In this document: positions 1 through 6,853 of the stretch, piece by piece
Layout of the letters: each line of letters begins with the position of its first letter
How positions within the stretch are numbered: the first letter of the stretch is position 1
DNA from: Bacteroidales bacterium
GTDB lineage: Bacteria; Bacteroidota; Bacteroidia; Bacteroidales; WCHB1-69
Direction: 5' to 3'
DNA length: 9,523 nt
Assembly: GCA_017964755.1 (NCBI GenBank)
Contig: JAGCRI010000023.1
Coordinates: 1 to 9,523, forward strand
The notes under the pieces: generated by a model
Databases searched by the model: none
Seen by the model: only the letters and a program-made list of their open reading frames with translations
What the model was told of the DNA's origin: nothing
Program-made: the position numbers and the translations under genes

Positions 1-1139
1 TATCCCTTTATGACCTTACTTCCGTAGGTCTTGTTCACATAGTCAACTTGCGCCTTATATTTCAGCCATTCCCGCTCAGGATCCTGTGAGTTGCGCTTCA
101 GCCAGAACGAATAAAAGTAGCGTTTCAGCCTGTCGGTCGGGATTTTCTTCAGCCGTTTGTCGAAGAAGTTCTTTTCAACAGTTGACGAAATTGGGTAGAG
201 GCAGGCCACATAGTCGCGGAGGAGTATGCTGTCAGTGATTTTGTCAACGAAAGTTTGGGCAATTTCAACATTGTCGTAGTCCGAAAGGTTGAGTTCCACT
301 TCTGGGTTGTTGCGCTGGAAAAAGGCTTTTGTTGATGCTAACAGGTTTGAGTCGGCGTCTAAAATTTCAACCACTACGTTGTAGTTCCCGGAGTATAGTT
401 TCAGAATGTTGAATTGGTGAAGAAATACTGATAGAGGTGCGGTCTTTTTCTTTATATATCTGATTTCCTGTGCATTGGCGAGAAGCCCGTTTTCAAAAAG
501 TTCAATGTATGTTTTGACGAAAAAATAGTTGTCTTTGCCGAGAACCTTCTCTGTATTGTAAATTTCCATCATCATAGGCAGCACGACCATGTTTTCCGGC
601 GCGTAGTCAAAATAGAACGGTGTCATGGTGTAGCCGTATTTCTGGCATAGACCTTTCCCATTTTCTCCCGCCAATTCTTTCAAGAGCGTTATTCCTGAGG
701 CAGAGACCTTGTCATCCGGGAAATAGACCTGAATCATGTCAATGTAGCGTATGGGCTTCGTATCAGCGTGCATGTCTTTCAGGTTGAAGCGTACCGTGTA
801 GTCGCCGTTTGGTATTTTTATGTTCTGCACTGTCGAGAAGTCAGGCTTGGTGCTTCGGGTACTGTCAGCGAAAATGTCGCTTACGATTATGAAATGCAGA
901 TTCGCTACAACCGAGTCATTCTGCTCAATGTCTGCTGAAATTTCCACTTCTGCTTGAAATTTCCCCTCTTCGGCAGGGGCGTATGCTACCGACTGCCCGT
1001 CAATTATGAACTGGAATTCGATGTAAGGCTGCGCATCGTCCGTACGGTACGCCTTGTAGTTTAGCAGAGCATTCAGCTTTTGCGGGAATATGTTGCAGGA
1101 TAATGTTATGCACAGGAAAAGGAGAAGTGTTCGTTTCAT
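1..1139 (-). CDS. GWxTD-domain exported protein, C-terminus beyond left edge
   Basis: An open frame runs from an ATG at 1139 to the left edge without a stop, giving 379 residues, so the C-terminus is missing. The first 20 residues (MKRTLLLFLCITLSCNIFPQ) form a hydrophobic signal peptide, so the protein is exported. The middle is beta-rich and low in recognisable motifs. The last 40 or so visible residues (YFYSFWLKRN, then DPEREWLKY and later VNKTYGS) match the start of the GWxTD domain, in which an FW..R..P..E segment precedes a Y...V..N..Y stretch; the GWxTD motif itself would lie past the edge. The function of this family, common in Bacteroidota, is not established. The start codon lies 1 bp after the stop of the upstream PBP1-fold gene, so translational coupling is likely. 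The family call rests on a partial domain, but the position and residues fit well. Confidence 0.8.
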   Translation of the reverse strand, partial: MKRTLLLFLCITLSCNIFPQKLNALLNYKAYRTDDAQPYIEFQFIIDGQSVAYAPAEEGKFQAEVEISADIEQNDSVVANLHFIIVSDIFADSTRSTKPDFSTVQNIKIPNGDYTVRFNLKDMHADTKPIRYIDMIQVYFPDDKVSASGITLLKELAGENGKGLCQKYGYTMTPFYFDYAPENMVVLPMMMEIYNTEKVLGKDNYFFVKTYIELFENGLLANAQEIRYIKKKTAPLSVFLHQFNILKLYSGNYNVVVEILDADSNLLASTKAFFQRNNPEVELNLSDYDNVEIAQTFVDKITDSILLRDYVACLYPISSTVEKNFFDKRLKKIPTDRLKRYFYSFWLKRNSQDPEREWLKYKAQVDYVNKTYGSKVIKG

Positions 1140-1140
1140 C

Positions 1141-2262
1141 TTATTTAACTTCTTTTAATTGGAAATCTTCCATTCTTATCAGCCGCTGATGTCTGTTCTC
1201 ATATCCGTTGCCCTTCTCATTGTCAAAATCAAATTCAAAGGAAAGTGGCTTCGTATCAACTTTTGAAAAATCAAAATTGTTGATTAACAGACTTATAAAA
1301 TAGCTTGTGATATCATATCCCTGATAAGAGAATCTTGTGACGTCTGGATATGATGAGAATTTTGTGATGTATTCGTCAGCGAAGAGTTTTACGGCAGGAT
1401 CGTTTTTGTCGATGAAATAGTTTGTGAAGAAGTGAAAATTGAGCTGGTTCAAATAGTTGTATCCTACGTTTTTGATGTCGAGCCACGATTCGGGTGCGAC
1501 AAGTGTTATTGAGGTGTCGGCAAGCAGCGCGAGGTTTTGCAGTTGCTGGATTATTGCCACACTGGCGTTGTCGAATAGGGCGACAATGACATTTTTTTTG
1601 TTTTTTTCAAAAGCCTTTTTTAAATCTTGAAATCCGCTGTTAAGGGCAACGGTTTTGTATTCAATTCCTTTGTTTGTGAAATAAATTTCATAATAGGGCT
1701 GGTCTTTTGTCTTTGAGTTTTCGTTTGTCCAGAAAATGAGGTTGTAGTTGTCGAGTTTTGAAAGTAACAGCTTGTCAAGCGTTTGCGGGCGCGGCTCAAG
1801 GCTTGGTATCAGTTTGTAAACGTAAGGGTTGTCCTCAAGAAAGTCGCTGCGGTTTGAAAACGGGTTCACAATTGGAATGTGGTGCTCTTTTGCGTATTCG
1901 GCTGCGAGCGCAAAAGGTTTCCCGAAGAGAGGCCCAATTATCAGGTCAATCTGTTCATCCTTCAGCTCGTCAAGAATTGACTGCAGCTTCTCCTCGTTAG
2001 TGTTCACATCACGGACAATAACCTTAATCTTCACATAATCCTTATTGTATGGTTCGAGAGCAAGTTGGGCGCCCTCCCAGAATCCGAACATTTCGTATGA
2101 CTTGTTGCTGTATATGTCTGACTCGTTTTTGATGGTTTCAGATCTGCCTGAGTTTTCCACATGGAACGGAAGCAGGACGAGCACTTTTTTTTCATGTCTT
2201 TGTGCACTGAGTTGTGACGAACATATAAGAACAGCAAGGAAAATAATGAAAAGTTTTTTCAT
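1141..2262 (-). CDS. Periplasmic binding protein type 1 fold (LpoA/amino-acid-receptor-like) exported protein
   Basis: This encodes a 373-residue protein. A signal peptide (MKKLFIIFLAVLICSSQLSAQ) is followed directly by the first strand of a type-1 periplasmic-binding fold, KVLVLLPF at 26-33. FWEGAQLALE (61-70), a DVNTNEEK segment (85-92) and DLIIGPLFG (106-114) then follow, as in Leu/Ile/Val-binding proteins and the LppC/LpoA group. HIPIVNPFS (128-136) fits the same lobe, and the C-terminal YQGYDITSYF (313-322) fits the second lobe. I chose the ATG at 2262 because it begins the signal peptide and has a purine-rich AGAGAAGAG just upstream; an upstream in-frame ATG at 2319 would add 19 residues overlapping the previous gene. 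No permease or ATPase gene lies nearby, so a transport role is not supported. The lytic transglycosylase next to it (13 bp gap) makes an envelope role more likely, perhaps LpoA-like regulation of peptidoglycan enzymes; that is inference. Ligand unknown. Confidence 0.83.
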   Translation of the reverse strand: MKKLFIIFLAVLICSSQLSAQRHEKKVLVLLPFHVENSGRSETIKNESDIYSNKSYEMFGFWEGAQLALEPYNKDYVKIKVIVRDVNTNEEKLQSILDELKDEQIDLIIGPLFGKPFALAAEYAKEHHIPIVNPFSNRSDFLEDNPYVYKLIPSLEPRPQTLDKLLLSKLDNYNLIFWTNENSKTKDQPYYEIYFTNKGIEYKTVALNSGFQDLKKAFEKNKKNVIVALFDNASVAIIQQLQNLALLADTSITLVAPESWLDIKNVGYNYLNQLNFHFFTNYFIDKNDPAVKLFADEYITKFSSYPDVTRFSYQGYDITSYFISLLINNFDFSKVDTKPLSFEFDFDNEKGNGYENRHQRLIRMEDFQLKEVK

Positions 2263-2275
2263 ATCTCTTCTCTCT

Positions 2276-3775
2276 TTAATCTTTTGGAATTTTAAGTTTC
2301 TGACCGACCTTGAGCACATTCATGTTTGTAATGTTGTTGTATTCGGCGAGACGTTTGGCGGTGAGGCCGTATTTTGTCGCAATCCCGTACATCGACTCTC
2401 CTTTCTGCACCGTGTGGTATTCGGGTCTGCCGGTCTGCTCTTTCACTATTTCGGTGCTTTCAACTGCGGCCTTTGTGCTGTCGGCAGGGGCTTTTGCCGG
2501 TGCTGGCGCAACATACTCATAACCGACTATGAGCCTTTTTTTCGGTTGTATGTAGTTGTTTGTGAGATGGTTCATCTTTTTCAGCTCTTCAACGGAAAGA
2601 CCGTATTTTGTCGCGATTTTCGAGAGTGTCTCACCGCTCTTCACTGTGTGGTATTTCTTTTTTGTGTTGTCTGATGAAGTCCCGGCGCCGGTGAAGACAT
2701 TGACGTAGGCTTTCACTGGAGCAAAATAAGTGTCGTAGTCATAATTGTGTATTGAGTCTTGGAGTTCGATGAAGCGCGGAATGTCTTTTGTGCGCAGCTT
2801 CAGCGGGTATGACTCTGAAAAAGCCGGGATTACATTGCGTTTGTATTGCGGGTTCAGAGTCTTCAGCTCCTGAAGGTCGATTTTCAGCACATGAGAGATC
2901 TGTTCGAGGTGCAGCTCTTTTGTCACCATTATAGTATCCACGGCTGTGGGGATTGATATTTTTGCCGGTCTTATTCCGTACTGGTTGTGGTATTCCATCA
3001 TGAAATATGCGCCGATGAAGGCGGGAAAGTAGTTTTGGGTCTCGCGTGGAAGATAGTTTATTATGCCCCAGAACGTGGTTTTGCCGCCAGAACGCTGGAT
3101 GGCTTTCCTGACGTTGCCCGGTCCGCAGTTATAGGCGGCGATGGCTAATCCCCAGTCGTTGAACATGTTATACAAGTCTTTCAGGTGGCGGGCTGCCGCA
3201 TCTGTGGCTTTCACGGGGTCGCGGCGGTCGTCAATGAATGTGTTGACACTGAGGTCATACATTTTTCCAGTGGTGTACATGAACTGCCAGATGCCGGTCG
3301 CGCCCGCCCGCGACACAGCCTGTGGGTTCAAGCTTGACTCTATGATTGTCAGATATACTAATTCTTCAGGAACATCATACTTGTCGAAAATCTCTTTCAT
3401 CCATGGATAATAGTATTGCGCCATACCCAAGATTGCTGATGATGACCTTTTCCTGCTGAGATAAAGGTTCACCATCTTCTTTACGCGCTGGTTATATACT
3501 ATAGGTATTACAGATGAAATCCTTTTCAGTTCGAGGGCAATGATTGAGTCGTTCTCTTCAACGCCTAATGTGTCATCTTCCATTTTCGACAGCACACTGT
3601 TTGAGTTAGCAATCTCTTTTTTCACATACCACAGGTCAAGCATCTTGTCCATGTCTTTGATAAGCATATCCTGATAGGTGTTGTCTTCGGACGTGGTCGT
3701 GCTGTCACGTTGTGCGTGTGAATTTTGTAAGAATGTACTTATTATTATAAATAGTAGAAGTATGTTTCTTTTCAT
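2276..3775 (-). CDS. MltD-like membrane-bound/periplasmic lytic murein transglycosylase with LysM repeats
   Basis: This 499-residue enzyme is predicted to cleave the MurNAc-GlcNAc bond of peptidoglycan and form a 1,6-anhydro end. A signal peptide (MKRNILLLFIIISTFLQNSHAQ) is followed by an acidic linker and a goose-lysozyme-like SLT domain at about 120-260. The catalytic Glu is E146 in IIESSLNP. It is followed by SRAGATGIWQFM (155-166), AAYNCGPGNV (213-222) and NYLPRETQNYFP (240-251), all hallmarks of the family. A degenerate LysM-like region lies near 280-330. Two clear LysM repeats follow at 375-417 (YHTVKSGETL start) and 453-497 (YHTVQKGESM start), separated by an Ala/Pro linker; they should anchor the enzyme to glycan. 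There is no lipobox Cys at the signal end, so a soluble periplasmic protein is more likely than a lipoprotein. No -7 box is visible in the 75 bp upstream, so it is probably cotranscribed with the small LysM gene. Confidence 0.94.
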   Translation of the reverse strand: MKRNILLLFIIISTFLQNSHAQRDSTTTSEDNTYQDMLIKDMDKMLDLWYVKKEIANSNSVLSKMEDDTLGVEENDSIIALELKRISSVIPIVYNQRVKKMVNLYLSRKRSSSAILGMAQYYYPWMKEIFDKYDVPEELVYLTIIESSLNPQAVSRAGATGIWQFMYTTGKMYDLSVNTFIDDRRDPVKATDAAARHLKDLYNMFNDWGLAIAAYNCGPGNVRKAIQRSGGKTTFWGIINYLPRETQNYFPAFIGAYFMMEYHNQYGIRPAKISIPTAVDTIMVTKELHLEQISHVLKIDLQELKTLNPQYKRNVIPAFSESYPLKLRTKDIPRFIELQDSIHNYDYDTYFAPVKAYVNVFTGAGTSSDNTKKKYHTVKSGETLSKIATKYGLSVEELKKMNHLTNNYIQPKKRLIVGYEYVAPAPAKAPADSTKAAVESTEIVKEQTGRPEYHTVQKGESMYGIATKYGLTAKRLAEYNNITNMNVLKVGQKLKIPKD

Positions 3776-3850
3776 AGAGTTTTTTTCTTTTCCATGGATA
3801 TAATAACAGAGATTGTCGTGGATTTATTTTGTGTGAGCCTATATTTTTCG

Positions 3851-4330
3851 TTATTTGCATGAGATGCAGATTCGTTCGCCCGGGTGGAGGTTGTGGAGCG
3901 GCACCCCCAATTTGATGTTCTTCTTATAGAGTGTTTTTAGCGATATTGCGTATCTCTGTGATATGCCGCGCAGACTTTCCCCGTCTTGGATTTTGTGGAA
4001 CTGTGTGGCGCATTTGTTCTTTTTTGCCATCAGATATACCACTTCACCGCTGCATGGCTCATACTGCCAGTCGGTTACATCATTGAATTTCCTGATGTCA
4101 TTCTCGCTGATGTTCACCTCTTGGCCTATGGCTTCGTAGGTGTCGCCCTCGTGCGCTATGATGAATTTGACGCCATTGTTCACATATACCTCCCTTTTCG
4201 TGTATGGAAAGTAACTTTCGGGGAAGTCGCCGTGTTTTGCCGTGAAAATGTGGTTGCCGCAAACCTGTGCGTCACAGAGCATTGTGCCGATTGTTGTCAG
4301 GACTGTAATAAGAAGGAGGGTCTTTTTCAT
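3851..4330 (-). CDS. Small exported tandem-LysM protein
   Basis: This 159-residue protein has a signal peptide (about 1-22, ending in CDAQ) and two LysM-type repeats. The first, divergent one is at about 52-101 (FIIAHEGDTYEAIGQE, closing with VVYLMAKK). The second, clearer one is at about 111-157 (FHKIQDGESLRGISQRY, closing with PGERICIS). LysM repeats bind N-acetylglucosamine-containing glycans, so it should sit on peptidoglycan. The pattern of a divergent LysM ending in VYL.KK and then a second repeat resembles, from memory, the C-terminal tail of Bacteroidota glucosaminidase (GH73)-LysM proteins, but no catalytic domain is encoded here. The mature part has five cysteines (24, 93, 107, 155, 158), unusual for a LysM protein and suggestive of disulfides or metal binding. 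It starts 36 bp after the miaA stop and precedes the lytic transglycosylase gene. Its function beyond glycan binding is unknown. Confidence 0.87.
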   Translation of the reverse strand: MKKTLLLITVLTTIGTMLCDAQVCGNHIFTAKHGDFPESYFPYTKREVYVNNGVKFIIAHEGDTYEAIGQEVNISENDIRKFNDVTDWQYEPCSGEVVYLMAKKNKCATQFHKIQDGESLRGISQRYAISLKTLYKKNIKLGVPLHNLHPGERICISCK

Positions 4331-4361
4331 TTTTATAACTTTGAAAATGATTACAAAACTG

Positions 4362-4369
4362 CAAATTTA
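4362..4369 (-). promoter_or_regulatory. Possible internal -7 promoter box for the LysM/transglycosylase genes
   Basis: On the minus strand this reads TAAATTTG, a perfect match to the Bacteroides -7 consensus TAnnTTTG. It overlaps the miaA stop codon and lies about 32 bases before the LysM start codon, giving a short plausible leader. No TTTG box lies at the ideal distance of 19-21 bases upstream; the nearest TTG is about 16 bases away. It could let the envelope genes be expressed independently of miaA. In A/T-rich DNA an 8-base match with four or five fixed T/A positions can occur by chance. Confidence 0.4.
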
Positions 4370-5272
4370 CAATATTTTTTTCAAACAATAGGAAACCTTT
4401 TCTTCGAAAGGAACAGAAATGTCAATCCAGTCTATGGTGAAACCGTCGCGTTCCATTTTTCTGAACCATGTCATCTGCCGTTTTGAAAACTGATGGATGG
4501 CGATGTTCAGTTTCCTGAATAGCTCGTCTTTGCTTAGTTGCCCTTGCAGATAAAGCGTTACGAACTTATATTCGAGACCGTATTTCAGCAGTTGGGTCTG
4601 GCTCACATTTTGGGAGATTAGTTTTTCCACCTCTTCGATAAGGCCGTTTTCGAGTCTGGCTTTGAGGCGTTCGGTGATTTTTTGGCGGATAAGGTCACGG
4701 TCGCCTTTCAGTCCGAAAATTATGGAGTCAACCGGTTGGGTTTGCAATTCCGGGTGTTTGCTGTAATAGATTTCCAGTTCGAGGGCGTGCAGGAGCCGTG
4801 GGCGCTCGCAGGTGTCGGTGTGGTTGTGGAGCGGGTGGTATGAGGCGAGCATTTGTATAAGTTCGTCATCGGGGCGGGCTTCAAGTTCGGCGCGTAGTTC
4901 AGGCTGCGGCGGCACCGGCGCGAGACGGTAGCCTTTCAGCAGAGCTTCCACATACATGCCGCTGCCGCCGCAGACTATTGCACGCCTGCCCCTTTTCCCG
5001 ATGTCTTCTATGGCTTCAAGAGCGGCTTGCTGCCATTTCGAGACATTGTACTCTTCGCCGGGCTCGGCAATGTCGATGAGATGGTATGGTATCATCTTGC
5101 CCCCAATGCAATAGTCGTCGATGTCTTTTCCTGTCCCGATGTCCATCTGGCGGTACACCTGACGGGAGTCGGCGCTTATGACCTCTCCGTCAAGCGCTTG
5201 CGCCAAAGCAACTGCCAATTTTGTCTTGCCCGTTGCTGTAGGTCCTAATATTGTTATAGTTTTTTCGCCCAT
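4367..5272 (-). CDS. miaA: tRNA dimethylallyltransferase (MiaA)
   Basis: This 301-residue enzyme transfers a dimethylallyl group from DMAPP to N6 of A37 in tRNAs reading codons that begin with U; MiaB usually methylthiolates the product later. A P-loop GPTATGKT lies at 10-17 right after the first beta strand, followed by ISADSRQVYRQMDIGTGK (32-49), with the conserved Asp/Ser/Arg of the active site. CGGSGMYVEALLKG (101-114) and a basic C-terminal KRQMTWFRKM (264-273) are both diagnostic. Length is normal for the family. I chose the ATG at 5272, which puts the P-loop at the usual distance from the N-terminus; a TTG in frame at 5293 would add seven residues (PLQNR-type, not family-like). It is the first gene of the leftward run and has its own good promoter. 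It is divergent from the ribosomal operon. Confidence 0.96.
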   Translation of the reverse strand: MGEKTITILGPTATGKTKLAVALAQALDGEVISADSRQVYRQMDIGTGKDIDDYCIGGKMIPYHLIDIAEPGEEYNVSKWQQAALEAIEDIGKRGRRAIVCGGSGMYVEALLKGYRLAPVPPQPELRAELEARPDDELIQMLASYHPLHNHTDTCERPRLLHALELEIYYSKHPELQTQPVDSIIFGLKGDRDLIRQKITERLKARLENGLIEEVEKLISQNVSQTQLLKYGLEYKFVTLYLQGQLSKDELFRKLNIAIHQFSKRQMTWFRKMERDGFTIDWIDISVPFEEKVSYCLKKIL

Positions 5273-5311
5273 AGTCCTGTTTTGGAGCGGCAAACATCAA
5301 ATTTGCACTCG

Positions 5312-5343
5312 CAAAAATACTCAAAAAAATCAAACGGTGCAAA
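5312..5343 (-). promoter_or_regulatory. Bacteroides-type promoter for miaA
   Basis: On the minus strand a TTTG (-33 box, 5343 to 5340) is followed after exactly 20 bases by TATTTTTG (-7 box, 5319 to 5312), matching TAnnTTTG. This is the spacing expected for the primary sigma factor of Bacteroidota. Transcription would begin near 5305, about 33 bases before the ATG at 5272. This is the best promoter match in the window and probably drives miaA and perhaps the whole leftward run. Confidence 0.7.
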
Positions 5344-5449
5344 AGCAGACTTTTCTGATGGAAATGATTATGGAATGATTGTAGGGGTGTTTTTTTCGCA
5401 AATCTTATCTAAAAAAATTGTACAAAGCATTTTATATTGAAAAATTGTG

Positions 5450-5457
5450 TATATTTG
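5450..5457 (+). promoter_or_regulatory. -7 promoter box for the rplC-rpsS operon
   Basis: The sequence TATATTTG is a perfect match to TAnnTTTG. Transcription would begin near 5464 and leave a leader of about 130 bases before the rplC ATG at 5593. No TTTG stands at the expected -33 position (around 5426-5430 the sequence is AAGCAT), so the -33 half is weak or replaced by an activator or UP-like contact. It is the only such box on this strand in the gap before rplC. Confidence 0.55.
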
Positions 5458-5460
5458 CCG

Positions 5461-5552
5461 ACAATTTGCAAAGAGTGGATAGAGGTGTGGAAAGCAAACT
5501 TAATATTGTGAAAATCAATAAGTTGGATTTTCAAGCCAAAATTCGCAAATTG
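5461..5552 (+). promoter_or_regulatory. Candidate structured leader of the rplC operon
   Basis: Within the predicted 5' leader two inverted repeats are nested. The outer arms are CAATTTGC (5462-5469) and GCAAATTG (5545-5552), perfect over 8 bases. The inner arms are TGAAAATC (5509-5516) and GATTTTCA (5526-5533), perfect over 8 bases with a 9-base loop. A purine-rich single-stranded stretch (AAAGAGTGGATAGAGGTG) lies between the left arms. A nested arrangement of this kind would suit autogenous control by a protein of the operon, as L4 does in the E. coli S10 operon, but the stems are A/T-rich and the link is only inference. The outer left arm lies at or just before the predicted transcription start, which weakens the RNA-fold reading. 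Confidence 0.35.
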
Positions 5553-5592
5553 CAAAGAAAGTAAACAAAATTTATAAACAAACTTTTTAAAA

Positions 5593-6222
5593 ATGTCTGG
5601 TTTAATAGGAAAAAAAATTGGGATGACTAGCATCTACGATGCCTCCGGCAAGATAGTGCCGTGCACGGTGTTAGAGGCTGGTCCTTGCGTGGTTACGCAA
5701 GTTAAGACCGTTGCGAAAGACGGTTACGATGCAATCCAATTGGGTTACGACGAAAAGAAAGAAAAGAGGACATCGAAGTCTATGCAGGGGCATTTTGCCA
5801 AGGCAGGGACTACTCCGAAAAAGATTGTCCGTGAGTTCACCCGTTTTGAGGAGGGGCACAAGAAGAAATTCGGAGAGGTGTTGGATGTCACTGTCTTCGA
5901 GGAAGGCGAATTTGTTGACGTCAGCGGGGTCTCCAAAGGAAAGGGATTCCAGGGCGTGGTCAAACGTCACCACTTCGGCGGTGTCGGCGACAGCACCCAC
6001 GGTCAGCACAACCGTCTCCGCGCTCCCGGTTCACTCGGAGCCTCTTCATACCCTTCACGTGTATTCAAGGGGATGCGCATGGCAGGTCAGACCGGTGGCA
6101 ACAAGGTCAAGGTCATCAACCTGCAGATTATGAAAATCGTTAAAGAAAAGAATTTAATTTTAGTTAAGGGTTCGGTTCCCGGCCCGAGTGGTTCATATAT
6201 AATTATTGAGAGATGGAATTAA
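5593..6222 (+). CDS. rplC: 50S ribosomal protein L3
   Basis: This 209-residue protein binds 23S rRNA early in assembly and reaches toward the peptidyl-transferase centre. L3 is recognisable throughout: GLIGKKIGMTSIY (3-15), GHFAKAG (66-72), VSGVSKGKGFQGVVKR (110-125), HGQHNRLRAPGSLG (136-149) and FKGMRMAGQTGG (158-169), with NLILVKGSVPGP near the end. Length matches the family (E. coli 209). The Gln that PrmB methylates in E. coli L3 (Q150) aligns with Ser152 here, in GASSYPS. It is the first gene of the operon and its 3' end overlaps rplD by 10 bp. There is no Shine-Dalgarno, only an A/T-rich run before the ATG. It usually follows rpsJ, which is absent here. Confidence 0.98.
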   Translation: MSGLIGKKIGMTSIYDASGKIVPCTVLEAGPCVVTQVKTVAKDGYDAIQLGYDEKKEKRTSKSMQGHFAKAGTTPKKIVREFTRFEEGHKKKFGEVLDVTVFEEGEFVDVSGVSKGKGFQGVVKRHHFGGVGDSTHGQHNRLRAPGSLGASSYPSRVFKGMRMAGQTGGNKVKVINLQIMKIVKEKNLILVKGSVPGPSGSYIIIERWN

Positions 6223-6842
6223 CAGTATATAAAATAGACGGCACAGAATCGTCAAAGAAAGTCACGTTAAACGATGCGATTTTTAACGTTGAACCGAACG
6301 ACCATGTGATTTGGCTTGATGTGAAGCAGTATCTCGCCAATCAGAGACAGGGGACACACGACACCCTTGAAAGGTCAACAGTGTCAGGAAGTACACGCAA
6401 GTTGAAAAGACAAAAAGGAACCGGCGGCGCCCGTGCAGGTAGCATCAAGTCTCCTACAATCCGCCACGGTGCCACCGTCTTCGGACCTCATCCGAGAGAC
6501 TATTCTTTCAAACTTAACAAGAAGGTGAAACGTCTTGCACGCTTCTCAGCCCTCACATATAAGGCTAAAGAAGGTAAGATCACTGTGGTTGAGGATTTCG
6601 CTTTCGATGCACCGAAAACGAAAGCTTATCTTGACATCCTCAAGAAGTTCAACCTTGACACACATAAGACACTTCTCCTTGCCAATGAAAGCAACAAGAA
6701 TGTTTACCTTTCATCAAGAAACCTCCAGCGCGCCAAGGTCGTCAGAGCATGCGACATTAACACATACGATGTCCTCAATGCCACTGACCTCATCATTTGC
6801 GAGGGAAGTCTTCCTGAAATAGAAAAAATGTTAAATCTTTAA
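6213..6842 (+). CDS. rplD: 50S ribosomal protein L4
   Basis: This 209-residue primary rRNA-binding protein has an extended loop that lines the exit tunnel. The loop is seen at about 44-95: RQGTHDTLERS, then RKLKRQKGTGGARAGS (62-77) and HGATVFGPHPRDY (85-97), which is the L4 signature. The C-terminal globular part (119-209) follows the family, ending ICEGSLPEIEKML. In E. coli L4 also represses its own operon by binding the S10 leader; whether this happens here is unknown. The ATG lies inside the rplC 3' end (10 bp overlap), so translation is probably coupled. Next gene rplW starts 11 bp after the stop. Confidence 0.98.
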   Translation: MELTVYKIDGTESSKKVTLNDAIFNVEPNDHVIWLDVKQYLANQRQGTHDTLERSTVSGSTRKLKRQKGTGGARAGSIKSPTIRHGATVFGPHPRDYSFKLNKKVKRLARFSALTYKAKEGKITVVEDFAFDAPKTKAYLDILKKFNLDTHKTLLLANESNKNVYLSSRNLQRAKVVRACDINTYDVLNATDLIICEGSLPEIEKMLNL

Positions 6843-6853
6843 ATTAAACCGAA

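Larger units (their letters stand above)
5273..5592. other. Divergent intergenic region between miaA and rplC
   Basis: This is 320 bp of A/T-rich DNA with no credible gene. It carries the leftward miaA promoter (5312-5343), the rightward rplC -7 box (5450-5457) and the rplC leader with inverted repeats. Between the two promoters there is a short imperfect direct repeat, GGAAATGATT (5360-5369) and GGAATGATT (5372-5380), of unknown meaning. I looked here for rpsJ, which usually precedes rplC; no frame encodes an S10-like protein. Confidence 0.8.

Noticed and set aside
1592..1607. Homopolymer tracts (T8 and T7, read as A on the coding strand) as a possible phase-variation switch
   Set aside because: They encode in-frame Lys codons (KNKKN) in an intact gene; such runs are common in A/T-rich Lys codons and no frame is broken.
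2263..2319. Longer N-terminus for the PBP1-fold protein from an ATG at 2319
   Set aside because: It would put 19 polar residues before a clear signal peptide and overlap the transglycosylase gene; the ATG at 2262 has a purine-rich site in front.
2045..2674. A 209-codon open frame on the plus strand
   Set aside because: It lies opposite the PBP1-fold and transglycosylase genes, crosses their junction, and its product is Phe/Cys-rich with no recognisable family; it is a shadow of the real genes.
3986..4486. A 166-codon open frame on the plus strand
   Set aside because: It is antisense to the LysM gene and the end of miaA, both well supported; the product looks like low-complexity antisense translation.
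5273..5293. TTG start of miaA at 5293
   Set aside because: The seven extra residues are not family-like, and the ATG at 5272 places the P-loop at its normal position; TTG cannot be fully excluded.
5273..5592. A degraded or missed rpsJ before rplC
   Set aside because: No frame gives S10-like motifs, and the space is taken up by promoters and A/T-rich leader; a small minus-strand frame at 5409-5633 is low-complexity and overlaps the rplC start.
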